A stretch of DNA of 64,000 nucleotides, taken from Acidobacteriaceae bacterium (GTDB taxonomy: Bacteria > Acidobacteriota > Terriglobia > Bryobacterales > Bryobacteraceae). Positions 54,661 through 63,264 of this stretch are shown in pieces. The position numbers were made by a program, and so were the translations under genes. Positions within the stretch are counted from its first letter, which is position 1. Every line of letters starts with the position of its first letter. The notes beneath the pieces were generated by a model. The model was given only the letters and a program-made list of their open reading frames with translations, did no database searches and had not been told where the DNA came from. The stretch is taken from NCBI GenBank assembly GCA_019240405.1, contig JAFAYL010000024.1, positions 37,259 through 101,258 of the forward strand, read 5' to 3'.

Positions 54661-54843
54661 CTATTCCAGGCGTTTGCGTAGGTGGTGCAGGAATGCCTTT
54701 GCGGCTAGACCGAGGATGATCAGTAGCGCGATGTATAGCGGTACACCCCTCAACGTAAAGACTGCGAATCCAATCAATACGGCGTAAAGCGTCAGAGCAG
54801 TTCGGATACCAATGAGACCGCGCGAAGGCTCTTGGAAACTCAT
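54661..54843 (-). CDS. 60-residue two-helix membrane protein
   Basis: The product has two hydrophobic helices (RTALTLYAVLIGFAVF, VPLYIALLIILGLAAKAFL) and a basic C-terminus (HHLRKRLE). It starts in the last codons of the TonB gene (4-bp ATGA overlap), which shows translational coupling and supports it as real. Function unknown; by position it may assist TonB or ExbB/D-like complexes, but no exbB/exbD is in the window. Confidence 0.55.
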   Translation of the reverse strand: MSFQEPSRGLIGIRTALTLYAVLIGFAVFTLRGVPLYIALLIILGLAAKAFLHHLRKRLE

Positions 54844-55844
54844 TGAGCTGGCATATTGTAGGCAAACGAAAAAGCCAAGCGAACCTGTAGGCCTTTGTAG
54901 TCGGAAGGAAGTGGCGGAAGTGGATTCGACATGCTTAGGCCGGCAACGGCTGCCCGGTCGAGCGGCTCCGAACCTGAAGGATCTGCAATCACGAGTTTCG
55001 GTATGCTGCCGTCGCGATTAATCGCGAACTCGATTACCGTACGTCCACGCCGGGTCCCCATGCGCACGCTCTCAGGAATCACCGTCCGCCAATTTGAGCG
55101 CACGATGGCCAAGATGCGCGCGAGATACGGCTTGAAGTCTGTGCCCTGCGGATCGCTCTCAAGCTCGATAGCCGCGTGTTGCGCCGGCGTGCGTTCAATC
55201 GATCCAGGTGATCCGGGCAGTCGCTCTATGGGGGTGTCGTCGCTGATTGCCACTTTTCTGTTAGAGCGGTGAGCCTCATCGATGGCCGTCTGAACAGTGG
55301 ATTTCGGAGCGGCAGGTTTCGGGCTCTTCTGCGGCTGCGGCGCAACATTTTGAAAAGGATTTTCGGGCGAAGCCGGATGGGCGATGGGAGCCGGAGCCGC
55401 CGCTTCGTTGAGGGCTACGCTCGGAGGCTCAACCGTGATCTGCGGCGGCGCGTTCTTTGCAATTTCGGGAGTCGTTTGCTTCGGTAGCTCGAAACGTCTC
55501 GGCTTCGGCTGAGGAGCAGAGGCGCGCGCCGGGGAGGCTTGCGAAGCTAGTAGATCAGCAAGATCGATCTGCTTAGACAATTTGTTGCGATTAGGAGCGC
55601 GCTGGGTGAGTACATCGCGGGGCAAATACAACGGCGTGCGCTTGATGACCACGGTGCGCGATTCGGGCGGGGAAGCGAGGCGAACAAATGCCGGCAGTTT
55701 TACCGCCGCGAAGAAAAGAAGAAGGTGAACCGAAAGAGATGCGCCGAGAATCGTCCTCCAGCGCTGGCCGCGCTCGTCGGGCCAGGCGAGAAGAAGGTTT
55801 AATTCGGGCTGGACGGTCGGCGGATCGACCGTTTGAGTCTCCAT
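54840..55844 (-). CDS. TonB-family energy transducer
   Basis: The 334-residue protein has one N-terminal membrane helix (LGASLSVHLLLFFAAVKL), a long Pro/Ala/Lys-rich spacer and a C-terminal TonB-C fold (residues about 235-330; VRSNWRTVIPESVRMGTRRG, VIEFAINRDGSIPKLVIADP, SGSEPLDRAAVAGLSMSNPL). TonB couples the inner-membrane proton force to outer-membrane receptors, such as the two at 44818-51919. Gene order gives a unit with the GnnA-like gene upstream (17 bp) and the small membrane protein downstream. Confidence 0.85.
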   Translation of the reverse strand: METQTVDPPTVQPELNLLLAWPDERGQRWRTILGASLSVHLLLFFAAVKLPAFVRLASPPESRTVVIKRTPLYLPRDVLTQRAPNRNKLSKQIDLADLLASQASPARASAPQPKPRRFELPKQTTPEIAKNAPPQITVEPPSVALNEAAAPAPIAHPASPENPFQNVAPQPQKSPKPAAPKSTVQTAIDEAHRSNRKVAISDDTPIERLPGSPGSIERTPAQHAAIELESDPQGTDFKPYLARILAIVRSNWRTVIPESVRMGTRRGRTVIEFAINRDGSIPKLVIADPSGSEPLDRAAVAGLSMSNPLPPLPSDYKGLQVRLAFSFAYNMPAQ

Positions 55845-55861
55845 GCTGCTTTGAGGAACGG

Positions 55862-56857
55862 CTAAGGGCGGCGAAGCGTTTCAGCCACTAACTCTGCGTG
55901 TTCCCTAATTTTATCAAGGATCGCCTCGGCAATGCGAAGCGTATTTGCCGCCTCGAATCCGTCGACGGGGGGACGGGTGCGGTCCCGAACGGCGGCGAAA
56001 AAGGCGGCAAGTTCCAGCTTTAGAGGCTCGCCGCGTTCGACCGGCAGATGGCTGAAGTCAAATTGGGGGCTGTTTTGCGAAACGAACTCCCCGGTGGCCG
56101 GATTGGGTTCGTTTTTGCGAACTGCTACTCGAAAGGCGTCCTGCCGCTGGTAATCGAGCGAAATGTACTCGCCCGGCTGGAACAGCCGGAGCTTGCGGAC
56201 CTTCTCGGTCGAGACGCGGCTAGCGGTCAGATTGGCAACGCAACCGGATGGAAACGAAAGCCGGACGTTAGCAATATCGACGCGCGGAGACAACACGGAG
56301 ATACCGGCCGCGTGAATCTCGGCGGGAGTCTCGCGCATGAAGCTCAGGACGATATCAAGATCGTGGATCATGAGATCGAGAATCACGTCAATATCGAGGC
56401 TTCGCGGCGTAAAGGTGCTGAGCCGGTGAACCTCAAAAAAGAGCGGCACCGTGAGAGCCTGTTCGAGCGCCTTCACTGCGGGATTAAAGCGCTCCAGATG
56501 GCCGGCCTGCAGGATGCGGCTTTTTCTTTCGGCCAGACGGGCGAGGCGCTCGCCAGCCGCCGAAGTATCCGCGATCGGCTTTTCCACAAGCAAGTCAATT
56601 CCGGCCTCCAGCAAACGGGTTGCGATTTGTTCGTGAGTGAAAGTTGGCGTGGCGATGATTGCGGCGTCGATTTTCGAAAGGAGTTCTCCGGTCTCATCGT
56701 AGGCGTGTGAGCCGAATTCGGTTGCAAGCTGCTGAGCTTTGTCAACGTCGATATCCACAATTGCCACAAGGTCCGCTGCTGCGAGCTCCTTGATAGCTCG
56801 GACATGCTGCCGGCCGAAACTTCCGGCTCCGATGACCGCAACGCGAAGAGCGCTCAT
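55862..56857 (-). CDS. Gfo/Idh/MocA-family oxidoreductase (GnnA-like)
   Basis: The 331-residue NAD(P)-dependent sugar dehydrogenase has a Rossmann N-terminus (VAVIGAGSFGRQHVRAIKEL) and the EKPIADT motif of the family (LVEKPIADTSAAGERLA). Its position beside lpxI (4-bp overlap) fits UDP-GlcNAc 3-dehydrogenase (GnnA), which makes the 3-keto sugar for UDP-GlcNAc3N, the precursor of amide-linked lipid A. The aminotransferase partner GnnB is not in this window, so the lipid A assignment is inference from context and a generic oxidoreductase is possible. Confidence 0.7.
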   Translation of the reverse strand: MSALRVAVIGAGSFGRQHVRAIKELAAADLVAIVDIDVDKAQQLATEFGSHAYDETGELLSKIDAAIIATPTFTHEQIATRLLEAGIDLLVEKPIADTSAAGERLARLAERKSRILQAGHLERFNPAVKALEQALTVPLFFEVHRLSTFTPRSLDIDVILDLMIHDLDIVLSFMRETPAEIHAAGISVLSPRVDIANVRLSFPSGCVANLTASRVSTEKVRKLRLFQPGEYISLDYQRQDAFRVAVRKNEPNPATGEFVSQNSPQFDFSHLPVERGEPLKLELAAFFAAVRDRTRPPVDGFEAANTLRIAEAILDKIREHAELVAETLRRP

Positions 56858-57693
56858 ACCTCGGGAGGTTCCATCGATGGATAGGCAACGATGGTCAGCC
56901 GGGCATCGTTCGCGCGTTTCAGCATTTCTTCTCTGTCAAGTAGAAGAGTACGTCCGGCGTCAATGGCCATCGCAGTGGTTCGCGTTTCAATCATGGCTTC
57001 GACAGTTGCCAGACCTGCAACGGGAACATCAAATAGCAGGTGGGCGCGACCGTGCGACGCCTTCACTAATCGCAAAGGTCTGCCGTTGGTGAGCGTGGCG
57101 GCACGGCGCAGCATCGCATCGGTTCCCTCCATCGCTTCTGCCGCGACACACGCCTTTTCACTGATTGCCACGCTCTGACCGATATCAACTGATGCGAGCA
57201 CGGCCGCAATGCGGCGGCCATAGGCGATATCGGCTTCTTCTTCTTTATCCGGTTTTCGCTCGGTCAGAACACCTTCCGGGGCAAGGAACAGTTTCAGCAA
57301 TCGCGTGGAATCGACCAGCTCAATTCCTTCCTCATGAAGAACTTTTTGTATTCCGCCGATGAGCGCGGCCGTGTTTTTCTCTTTAAGAGACATGAGCAAT
57401 TTAAATAGCCGCCAATCGGGAGTGAGCGAAGAAAAAATGCTGACATGCTTCACCTGGCCCGCCATCATGACTTCCGAAATCTGCTCGCGCTTAAGGATAT
57501 CGATGAGCTTCCCGAGCTGCCCGATGTTGATCCAGTGAAGAGAGGAAGCGTGCTGCGCAACCTCGGGCGCAGCTTCACCTTCGATGGCGACAACGACTAC
57601 ATCGTGACCTTCGCGTCGCGCAGTTTGAAGCGCAAGCAGCGGAAAGCGTCCGTTTCCTGCGATCATTGCGTATCGAGCGCTCTGGTGAGACAT
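56854..57693 (-). CDS. lpxI: UDP-2,3-diacylglucosamine pyrophosphatase LpxI
   Basis: LpxI (DUF1009 family) hydrolyses UDP-2,3-diacylglucosamine to lipid X and UMP, the step after LpxD in lipid A synthesis. The 279-residue product begins MSHQSARYAMIAGNGRFPLL and has IGGIQKVLHEEGIELVDSTR, DIGQSVAISEKACVAAEAME, and the C-terminal LFDVPVAGLATVEAMIETRT followed by AIDAGRTLLLDREEM, all typical. I use ATG 57693; the frame opens 61 codons earlier without family resemblance. It is 22 bp downstream of the PEP-mutase-like gene. Confidence 0.88.
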   Translation of the reverse strand: MSHQSARYAMIAGNGRFPLLALQTARREGHDVVVVAIEGEAAPEVAQHASSLHWINIGQLGKLIDILKREQISEVMMAGQVKHVSIFSSLTPDWRLFKLLMSLKEKNTAALIGGIQKVLHEEGIELVDSTRLLKLFLAPEGVLTERKPDKEEEADIAYGRRIAAVLASVDIGQSVAISEKACVAAEAMEGTDAMLRRAATLTNGRPLRLVKASHGRAHLLFDVPVAGLATVEAMIETRTTAMAIDAGRTLLLDREEMLKRANDARLTIVAYPSMEPPEV

Positions 57694-57715
57694 GCGTAAT
57701 TCGAGTTCTACTGAA

Positions 57716-58609
57716 TTACTGGCGATCTTTACTGTCCCCAAAACGTTTTTCAATAAGCGCCCAGCGCTCGAGGCCGACAATCTTTTCGTACTCGGTGAGC
57801 CCGACGCGCTCATCTTTGGGCGCCTGCTTGCCTTGCTTGAGATCTTCAAGCGCGCGTTCGAGCGCTCGCACGACACGAAATAGAAGCGTGGTGGGATACA
57901 GGATCATCGAGAAGCCGAGCTTGTGTAGTTCCTTAGGGGTCAGCCAGGGTGTTTCGTTGTCTCCCTCGAACATATTGGTCATTTGCGGAACACCCTTGAA
58001 GACTTTTCCAATCTGCTGCAAGTCCTTCTCGCTTTTTGGCGCTTCGACGTAAATCCCATCAGCCCCGGCTTTCAAATAAGACTCTCCCCGGCGGAGTGCT
58101 GCATCCAGGCCTTCAGGCTCGCGTGCGTCAGTTCTGGCAACAATAAATAGGTTCTCGCGATCACTGCGCGCCGCGGCCGCCGCCTTGATCTTTTCAACCA
58201 TTACTTCCGCAGGGACGACGCGTTTCCCAGCCATATGGCCGCATCGTTTGGGAGCGACTTGGTCTTCGAGAAAAATTGCCGCGACGCCCATGGCCTCATA
58301 GTGCTGGACGGTGTACGTGACATTCTTGACATCGCCGTAGCCGTCATCGCAATCGACGAGAACCGGCAGCGAACACGCGGCCATAATGTCACGAACGCCG
58401 GCAGACTGCTCGGCAAAACGCGTCAGGTCAATATCGGGTAAACCGTGCCGTGCTCCGGCGAGCGCAAAGCCGCCGATTTGATAGGCGGAGAAGCCAGCCC
58501 GCTCGATGAGTTTCGCGGTCAATGCATCATAAGCTGCGGGCAACTGCACGGGTGCATGCTTATCGAGAAGTTGCTTCCAAGTTGGTCTGGGCTTTCTAGG
58601 TGAAATCAC
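57716..58609 (-). CDS. isocitrate lyase/PEP mutase family enzyme
   Basis: The 297-residue TIM-barrel protein of the PEP mutase/isocitrate lyase superfamily has VDCDDGYGDVKNV (Mg-binding), PKRCGHMAGK (the active-site Cys loop), RTDAREPEGLDAALRRGESY and DGIYVEAPKS. The Cys loop reading KRCGH is closest to methylisocitrate lyase/2-methylisocitrate-like enzymes; phosphonate-type PEP mutases lack this. The physiological reaction is unknown and no prp-operon genes are nearby. Start GTG 58609. Confidence 0.75.
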   Translation of the reverse strand: MISPRKPRPTWKQLLDKHAPVQLPAAYDALTAKLIERAGFSAYQIGGFALAGARHGLPDIDLTRFAEQSAGVRDIMAACSLPVLVDCDDGYGDVKNVTYTVQHYEAMGVAAIFLEDQVAPKRCGHMAGKRVVPAEVMVEKIKAAAAARSDRENLFIVARTDAREPEGLDAALRRGESYLKAGADGIYVEAPKSEKDLQQIGKVFKGVPQMTNMFEGDNETPWLTPKELHKLGFSMILYPTTLLFRVVRALERALEDLKQGKQAPKDERVGLTEYEKIVGLERWALIEKRFGDSKDRQ

Positions 58610-58645
58610 AGAACCATTGTTGGCATAGACACCTGCCAGGCCGTG

Positions 58646-59173
58646 TCAACTCACGAAGAGACCCGTTGCAGCGATGATTAGGCCCACAAGCGCGAATGCT
58701 ACTCCGATGCCCGAATAGAGCCATCGTCTTGTCAGCAGCGTTATCGAGATAAATACAACGGCGGCTTCCAAAAAGACATCGGCGAGATCAAACCGATCGG
58801 CTGCCGTCTCGCGATGTTCCACTTCGGCTTCGAGCGCCGAAGCTCTGCGTTCCATTTCGTTCTGGTCGCGGCCGGCTTGCTCCATTTTCTGCTGATATTT
58901 GGTTCGCACCTTACCGGCGTTCGCGGCATCGCCGAGCTGTGCCGAAGACAGCAGGTCGAGCAGCATGTCGTGACTTGTTTGTGAGAGAGCGGCGGCTTGA
59001 TAGTGGACCCACGCATCATTCAATCGATTCTGAGCGAGAATGCTGCGAGTGTGGGCGCGATGGCCAAACAACGAAACGAAGGCGAGCAGCACAGCTACGA
59101 TCGAGATGGCGATCGAAACGGGCAGTAGGCCGGCATCGTCTTCGCCGTGAGGAGCGAACGAGTGTCCATGCAT
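58646..59173 (-). CDS. DUF4337-family membrane protein
   Basis: The 175-residue protein has an N-terminal membrane helix (VSIAISIVAVLLAFVSLFGH), a coiled-coil middle (KYQQKMEQAGRDQNEMERRA) and two C-terminal helices (VFLEAAVVFISITLLTRRW, IGVAFALVGLIIAATGLFVS). The arrangement is that of DUF4337 proteins, whose function is not known. ATG 59173 is preferred over the frame start at 59218; it lies 7 bp after the stop of the next upstream gene, so the two are probably co-translated. Confidence 0.72.
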   Translation of the reverse strand: MHGHSFAPHGEDDAGLLPVSIAISIVAVLLAFVSLFGHRAHTRSILAQNRLNDAWVHYQAAALSQTSHDMLLDLLSSAQLGDAANAGKVRTKYQQKMEQAGRDQNEMERRASALEAEVEHRETAADRFDLADVFLEAAVVFISITLLTRRWLYSGIGVAFALVGLIIAATGLFVS

Positions 59174-59180
59174 GGAAATG

Positions 59181-59477
59181 TCAGAGGGTGCCACAATTCT
59201 GGCGCGAAATCGGGCCACCGGGGCTAGTTAGCGTGAAGACGTAAGCGCAGGCCGACTTGGGGCCACCAACGAACGGCGCATTGTAGATAAAAATCTTCTT
59301 CTCACCGGGATAGTAAAGGATGAGGCTTGAATTACCCTCGATCGATTTCACATCGATCAGTGGCGCTGTATCGTCGGCATGGACATTACGTCCCTGGCCT
59401 GCGAACCAGCCGGCCACAAGACCACATGCCGCAAGAATCAAGCCCAATCCAAACTGACGATCTAGTCTGATGATCAT
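59181..59477 (-). CDS. small exported protein, unknown function
   Basis: A 98-residue product with a signal/anchor helix (LGLILAACGLVAGWFAGQG) and a short beta-rich domain (LIDVKSIEGNSSLILYYPGE, IFIYNAPFVGGPKSACAYVF) with two cysteines. I do not recognise a family. It lies 7 bp before the DUF4337 gene. ATG 59477 is chosen because it begins the hydrophobic stretch; an in-frame ATG at 59513 precedes it. Confidence 0.6.
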   Translation of the reverse strand: MIIRLDRQFGLGLILAACGLVAGWFAGQGRNVHADDTAPLIDVKSIEGNSSLILYYPGEKKIFIYNAPFVGGPKSACAYVFTLTSPGGPISRQNCGTL

Positions 59478-59545
59478 AAAAAAAAGACTATCTTTGTTTC
59501 GGGTAACGTGCAAATCGTGTATGCTGTTGCAGATCAGGCACTGTC

Positions 59546-60232
59546 ATGCGAAGAACTCCGGCGATTGTGTACTTCTGTTTGTTTGTCCTTGTTCTGGTAT
59601 GCAGAGGGCAGGCTGACGAAAACTGCCAGCCCGGCGCGCCCTGTCCCGTTTGTGACCCGCCTCGTTCCGGGACTGAGTTGGACGCGCTTCGAGAAGGCAA
59701 TGCCCGTTTTAGAAGCACTCCCAACCACCTTCATCAATCAGCGGAATGCGCGAAGCGGCTGGCGTGTTGTCAAAAGCCGTTTGCGATCGTGCTGAGTTGT
59801 TCCGACTCGCGAGTGCCCCCTGAGATTGTGTTTGACCAAGGCGTGGGCGATCTCTTCACGATCCGCGTCGCCGGAAATGTCGCCAGCCCTGCCGCTCTGG
59901 GGAGCATTGAGTACGCGGTTGCGCATCTCGGGGCCAAGCTTGTCGTGGTCATGGGCCATCAACGATGTGGAGCAGTGGAAGCGGCTTTTTGCCCTAGACC
60001 GGGGCCGCACATCGATGCGATCTGGGATCTCATTCGTCCGGCGGTTCGGAAGCCACTTCCTTCGTGCGAGCACCACGAGCGCGTTGATCCCACGGAATGG
60101 GAGGAAGCCGTGCGAACGAACGCGAAGAATATGGCGAAACTCATTGCAGACGATTTACGCGGCGGATCCGCGGTGAAAGTGGTGAGCGCTTACTACAAGC
60201 TGGACGACGGCACTGTGGAGTTCCTGAAGTAA
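59546..60232 (+). CDS. secreted beta-carbonic anhydrase
   Basis: The 228-residue product has a signal peptide (IVYFCLFVLVLVCRGQA) and a beta-class carbonic anhydrase domain. Zinc ligands are visible: Cys85, Asp87 and Arg89 in CSDSR, then His138 and Cys141 in GHQRCGAV. It interconverts CO2 and bicarbonate, here outside the cytoplasm. A short Cys-rich segment (CQPGAPCPVCDPP) precedes the domain. The next gene starts 12 bp later, so the pair is likely co-transcribed. Confidence 0.88.
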   Translation: MRRTPAIVYFCLFVLVLVCRGQADENCQPGAPCPVCDPPRSGTELDALREGNARFRSTPNHLHQSAECAKRLACCQKPFAIVLSCSDSRVPPEIVFDQGVGDLFTIRVAGNVASPAALGSIEYAVAHLGAKLVVVMGHQRCGAVEAAFCPRPGPHIDAIWDLIRPAVRKPLPSCEHHERVDPTEWEEAVRTNAKNMAKLIADDLRGGSAVKVVSAYYKLDDGTVEFLK

Positions 60233-60244
60233 TCCTGACGCCCC

Positions 60245-61834
60245 GTGCGGCCTTTCACTTTTCTCGCGGTCGTCGCGTATTGCTGGGGCGCGAGGCTTAA
60301 TGCCCAAGACCTGCCGCCGGGCGGAGTTCGCTCTGTGGCGCCAGAGTTCCTATCCTTTGATGAGCTGACGGAGTTGTCGCGGACGGCCGACCCGAAGGGA
60401 CCGGCGGGTCAGAAGCTGAATCGACTTCTGACAACGCCGTTTGTCGAGAACGGATCGAAGGAAATGCCGCACCGGCCCACCGAGGATGGAGTTGGCCCGA
60501 TTGTCAGAACAGCATTCTGGAACATCGAAAGAGGGTTGAATTTCGACCTGATACAAACAGCGCTTGGGGACGCAGCGAAATTTCAGCGCGATTCGGGATA
60601 CGAGAACCGGCCTGATAATCAGCGCGCCGCGATTGAGAGCCAGCTTGGCAGGATACGGGACGCGGACATCCTGATCTTGAATGAGGTGGATCTCGGGATG
60701 AAGCGGACTGATTATCGGGATGTGGGGCGCGAACTGGCTGCCGCTCTTCGGATGAACTATGCCTACGGAGTTGAGTTTGTCGAAGTGGATCCGATTTTCG
60801 ATCTGGATATCGAGCAGATCGAGCTTCCGGATAAGGCCGCGCAGCAGAGATTAGAAGATGACCTTGCGGTTGATCGCGGCCGTTATCGCGGTCTGCACGG
60901 GAACGCTGTGCTGAGCCGGTATCCGATTCGCGGGGCCCGCATTTTACGCCTCCCAGTTTGCTATGACTGGTACGCGAAAGAGGTGCAAGGGATCGCGAAG
61001 CTGGAGCAAGGGAAAAGGTGGAGCGCTGAGAAATTATTTCGCGAGCGAATCGTTCGAGAAGTGCGTCATGGCGGGCGCATCGCCTTAATTATCGATCTCG
61101 CGATCCCTGGATTAACGACGGGAGAGGTGACGATTGTATCCGCACATCTCGAGAACAAATGTCCACCCGCGTGCCGCCAAAAGCAGATGACCGCCTTGTT
61201 GGATGCGATCAGGGACGTGAAGAACCCGGTAATCTTAGCGGGCGATTTGAATACAAGCGGAAGTGATGCGACTCCCACCTCAGTGCGCAACGAGATCATG
61301 AAGCGCGTGAAGGACTATCGATTTTGGATAACGCAAGCAGTCTTTTGGTTCAGTCCGGTCAGCATTCCGCAATGGGCGATATTTCCGGTGAAATATGCCC
61401 ATGGCTACCGCGATCCCACGGCCCGGCACGTGCCTTTTGTATGGGAGAACCGCGAGGCGGGACTCTTTCAGAAGGTGGAGAAGTTTCGATTTTCTGATGG
61501 TTATGCGTTTGACTTCAGAGGAACGTTTGAGAGGACTTTGCACGGTAATGAGCGGACTCTGGCGAACAGCAATCAGCGAGGCAGCAAGGGGTTCGTTCCA
61601 ACTTACACGTTCGAGCGAGATTTCGGGGGCCTGGTTGGCAATCTGAAATTGGACTGGTTTTTCGTGAAGTCTTTTATTCGGGACCCGCGCCGTGATGATC
61701 AGAGCTATCGCTTTGCGCCACATTTTCCGGTTACCATGCGAGAGCTGAATGAGGCCGCGGAAGATCGTATCTCAGATCACCCGCCCATGACGGTGGATTT
61801 GCCGCTCGACACAACGAGTAGTTTGCAGCAGTAA
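60245..61834 (+). CDS. exported endonuclease/exonuclease/phosphatase family protein
   Basis: The 529-residue exported hydrolase has an N-terminal signal (TFLAVVAYCWGARLNAQ) and an EEP-domain fold: AFWNIERG, ILILNEVDLGMKRTDYRDVG (metal-binding Glu), LHGNAVLSRYPIRGARIL, VSAHLENKCPPACRQKQM, VILAGDLNTSGSDA (Asp, Asn), DWFFVKSF and SDHPPMTVDL (Asp, His). The family includes phosphatases, phosphodiesterases and DNases; the substrate is not clear. GTG 60245 follows the carbonic anhydrase stop by 12 bp. Confidence 0.83.
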   Translation: MRPFTFLAVVAYCWGARLNAQDLPPGGVRSVAPEFLSFDELTELSRTADPKGPAGQKLNRLLTTPFVENGSKEMPHRPTEDGVGPIVRTAFWNIERGLNFDLIQTALGDAAKFQRDSGYENRPDNQRAAIESQLGRIRDADILILNEVDLGMKRTDYRDVGRELAAALRMNYAYGVEFVEVDPIFDLDIEQIELPDKAAQQRLEDDLAVDRGRYRGLHGNAVLSRYPIRGARILRLPVCYDWYAKEVQGIAKLEQGKRWSAEKLFRERIVREVRHGGRIALIIDLAIPGLTTGEVTIVSAHLENKCPPACRQKQMTALLDAIRDVKNPVILAGDLNTSGSDATPTSVRNEIMKRVKDYRFWITQAVFWFSPVSIPQWAIFPVKYAHGYRDPTARHVPFVWENREAGLFQKVEKFRFSDGYAFDFRGTFERTLHGNERTLANSNQRGSKGFVPTYTFERDFGGLVGNLKLDWFFVKSFIRDPRRDDQSYRFAPHFPVTMRELNEAAEDRISDHPPMTVDLPLDTTSSLQQ

Positions 61835-61905
61835 ATCTAGCGCAGATTTTCCGGCGGGATTCGATCTAGGAGATCGCGGATGGTGACAGGTTGCTCTGAC
61901 CCGTT

Positions 61906-62682
61906 CTACTTAATGAATCCACACTTCGAATTGCGGATTGAATCGAGGAGTTCGCGAACTTCATCGGTTTGAGGGACCTCCTCTTCGATACGGGCGAGAG
62001 CTTGCGTGGTGTTCAATCCTGCGCGGGTCAGGATGCGAAATGCATTTTGGAGTGCTTCGATGGCTTCAGGGCCGAAGCCGCGGCGCTCCAGGCCGATTCG
62101 ATTCGCGCCGTATACTTCAACGTGGTGATCCGAAGCGGTGATTGAGTACGGAAGCACGTTCTGTTTGATGACGCTGTAGCTCCCGACCATAGCGTGGCGG
62201 CCAATCCGGCAAAACTGATGAATGGCGCTGAGTCCGCCGATGTTGGCGTAATCCTCGACGATGACATGGCCGGCAAACGTGACCCCGTTGGCGAGGATCG
62301 TGTTGCTGTGAATTGTCACATCGTGAGCGATGTGCACGTAGGCCATGAGCAGATTGCCGTCGCCGATGGAAGTGATCATGCCCCCGCCTCCCGTGCCCCG
62401 ATGAATCGTGACGAATTCGCGGATGGAATTGCGGTTGCCGATGCGCGTCTCGGAAGCTTCGCCTTTGTATTTCTTGTCCTGAGGAGCGACGCCGCAAGAC
62501 GAATACGGATAGAAGAGGTTATCTTCTCCGATGGCGAGCTTTCCCTCGAGATACACGTGCGCCATCAGCCGAGTGCGGGCTCCGATCGTTACACCCGGGC
62601 CGATGATGCAATACGGTCCGATTTCGGCATCAGCAGAAATTTCGGCACTCGGATCGATGATTGCCGTCGCGTGCATTGCCAT
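61906..62682 (-). CDS. lpxA: acyl-ACP--UDP-N-acetylglucosamine O-acyltransferase LpxA
   Basis: LpxA adds the first 3-acyl chain to UDP-GlcNAc in lipid A synthesis. The 258-residue left-handed beta-helix protein has hexapeptide repeats (IIGPGVTIGARTRLM, GNLLMAYVHIAHDVTIHSN) with His117 and His120 in place of the E. coli catalytic pair (122/125), and a C-terminal helical region (FGPEAIEALQNAFRILTRAG). I use ATG 62682; the frame extends 40 codons further without homology. It lies 29 bp downstream of fabZ, the usual neighbour. If the GnnA call is right it may act on the 3-amino sugar. Confidence 0.92.
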   Translation of the reverse strand: MAMHATAIIDPSAEISADAEIGPYCIIGPGVTIGARTRLMAHVYLEGKLAIGEDNLFYPYSSCGVAPQDKKYKGEASETRIGNRNSIREFVTIHRGTGGGGMITSIGDGNLLMAYVHIAHDVTIHSNTILANGVTFAGHVIVEDYANIGGLSAIHQFCRIGRHAMVGSYSVIKQNVLPYSITASDHHVEVYGANRIGLERRGFGPEAIEALQNAFRILTRAGLNTTQALARIEEEVPQTDEVRELLDSIRNSKCGFIK

Positions 62683-62711
62683 CCCTGGGGAGCGAGCAAG
62701 ACGAATCGGGA

Positions 62712-63206
62712 TCAGGCCATCTGGTGCTCGGGGACTTCGGCGGGAGTGGCAGGCGCCGAGGTCGTAGGCGCGGATTCGGACGCGCGGTCTGTGAGCTTGC
62801 ACATGAGGCTCGCTTCGGCAACGATCTGGCCGTTGACGCTTGCAACACCTTTTATCTTGGCGACCGTGTGTTTGAGACGGATCAATTTCATTTCGATGCG
62901 TAACTGGTCGCCCGGCACGACCGGCTTACGGAATTTCGCTTCTTCGATGGATGCCAGATACATGAGCTTGCCGCGTGTATGGGGTGCAAGCTTAGCGACC
63001 AGGATGCCCGAGACCTGCGCCATCGCCTCGATAATCATTACGCCAGGCATAACGGGGAACCCAGGGAAATGACCGTTGAAAAACGGCTCGTTTGCGGTGA
63101 CATTCTTGATGCCAATGATTGAATCACCCGTGATGTCGAGGATGCGGTCGACGAGCAACATCGGGTAGCGATGAGGCAGCGTATCGCGGATTTCCTGGAT
63201 GTCCAT
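62712..63206 (-). CDS. fabZ: 3-hydroxyacyl-ACP dehydratase FabZ
   Basis: FabZ dehydrates 3-hydroxyacyl-ACP in fatty-acid elongation. The 164-residue hot-dog-fold protein has [12 protein letters not shown] and the active-site stretch [20 protein letters not shown] with His46 and Glu60. The C-terminus adds about 15 residues of Ala/Pro-rich tail compared with typical FabZ. First gene of the fabZ-lpxA unit, with a promoter probably in the gap to the M20 gene. Confidence 0.94.
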   Translation of the reverse strand: MDIQEIRDTLPHRYPMLLVDRILDITGDSIIGIKNVTANEPFFNGHFPGFPVMPGVMIIEAMAQVSGILVAKLAPHTRGKLMYLASIEEAKFRKPVVPGDQLRIEMKLIRLKHTVAKIKGVASVNGQIVAEASLMCKLTDRASESAPTTSAPATPAEVPEHQMA

Positions 63207-63264
63207 TGTCGATCGTGGCCCGCGTCAGGGGCATCGCGGTGATTGCATGGCATTATAACAACCG

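Noticed and set aside
57694..57876. N-terminal extension of LpxI
   Set aside because: It precedes the conserved N-terminus and shows no similarity; ATG 57693 is a better start.
62194..63072. 292-residue plus-strand frame
   Set aside because: Antisense to lpxA and fabZ, which have complete motifs.
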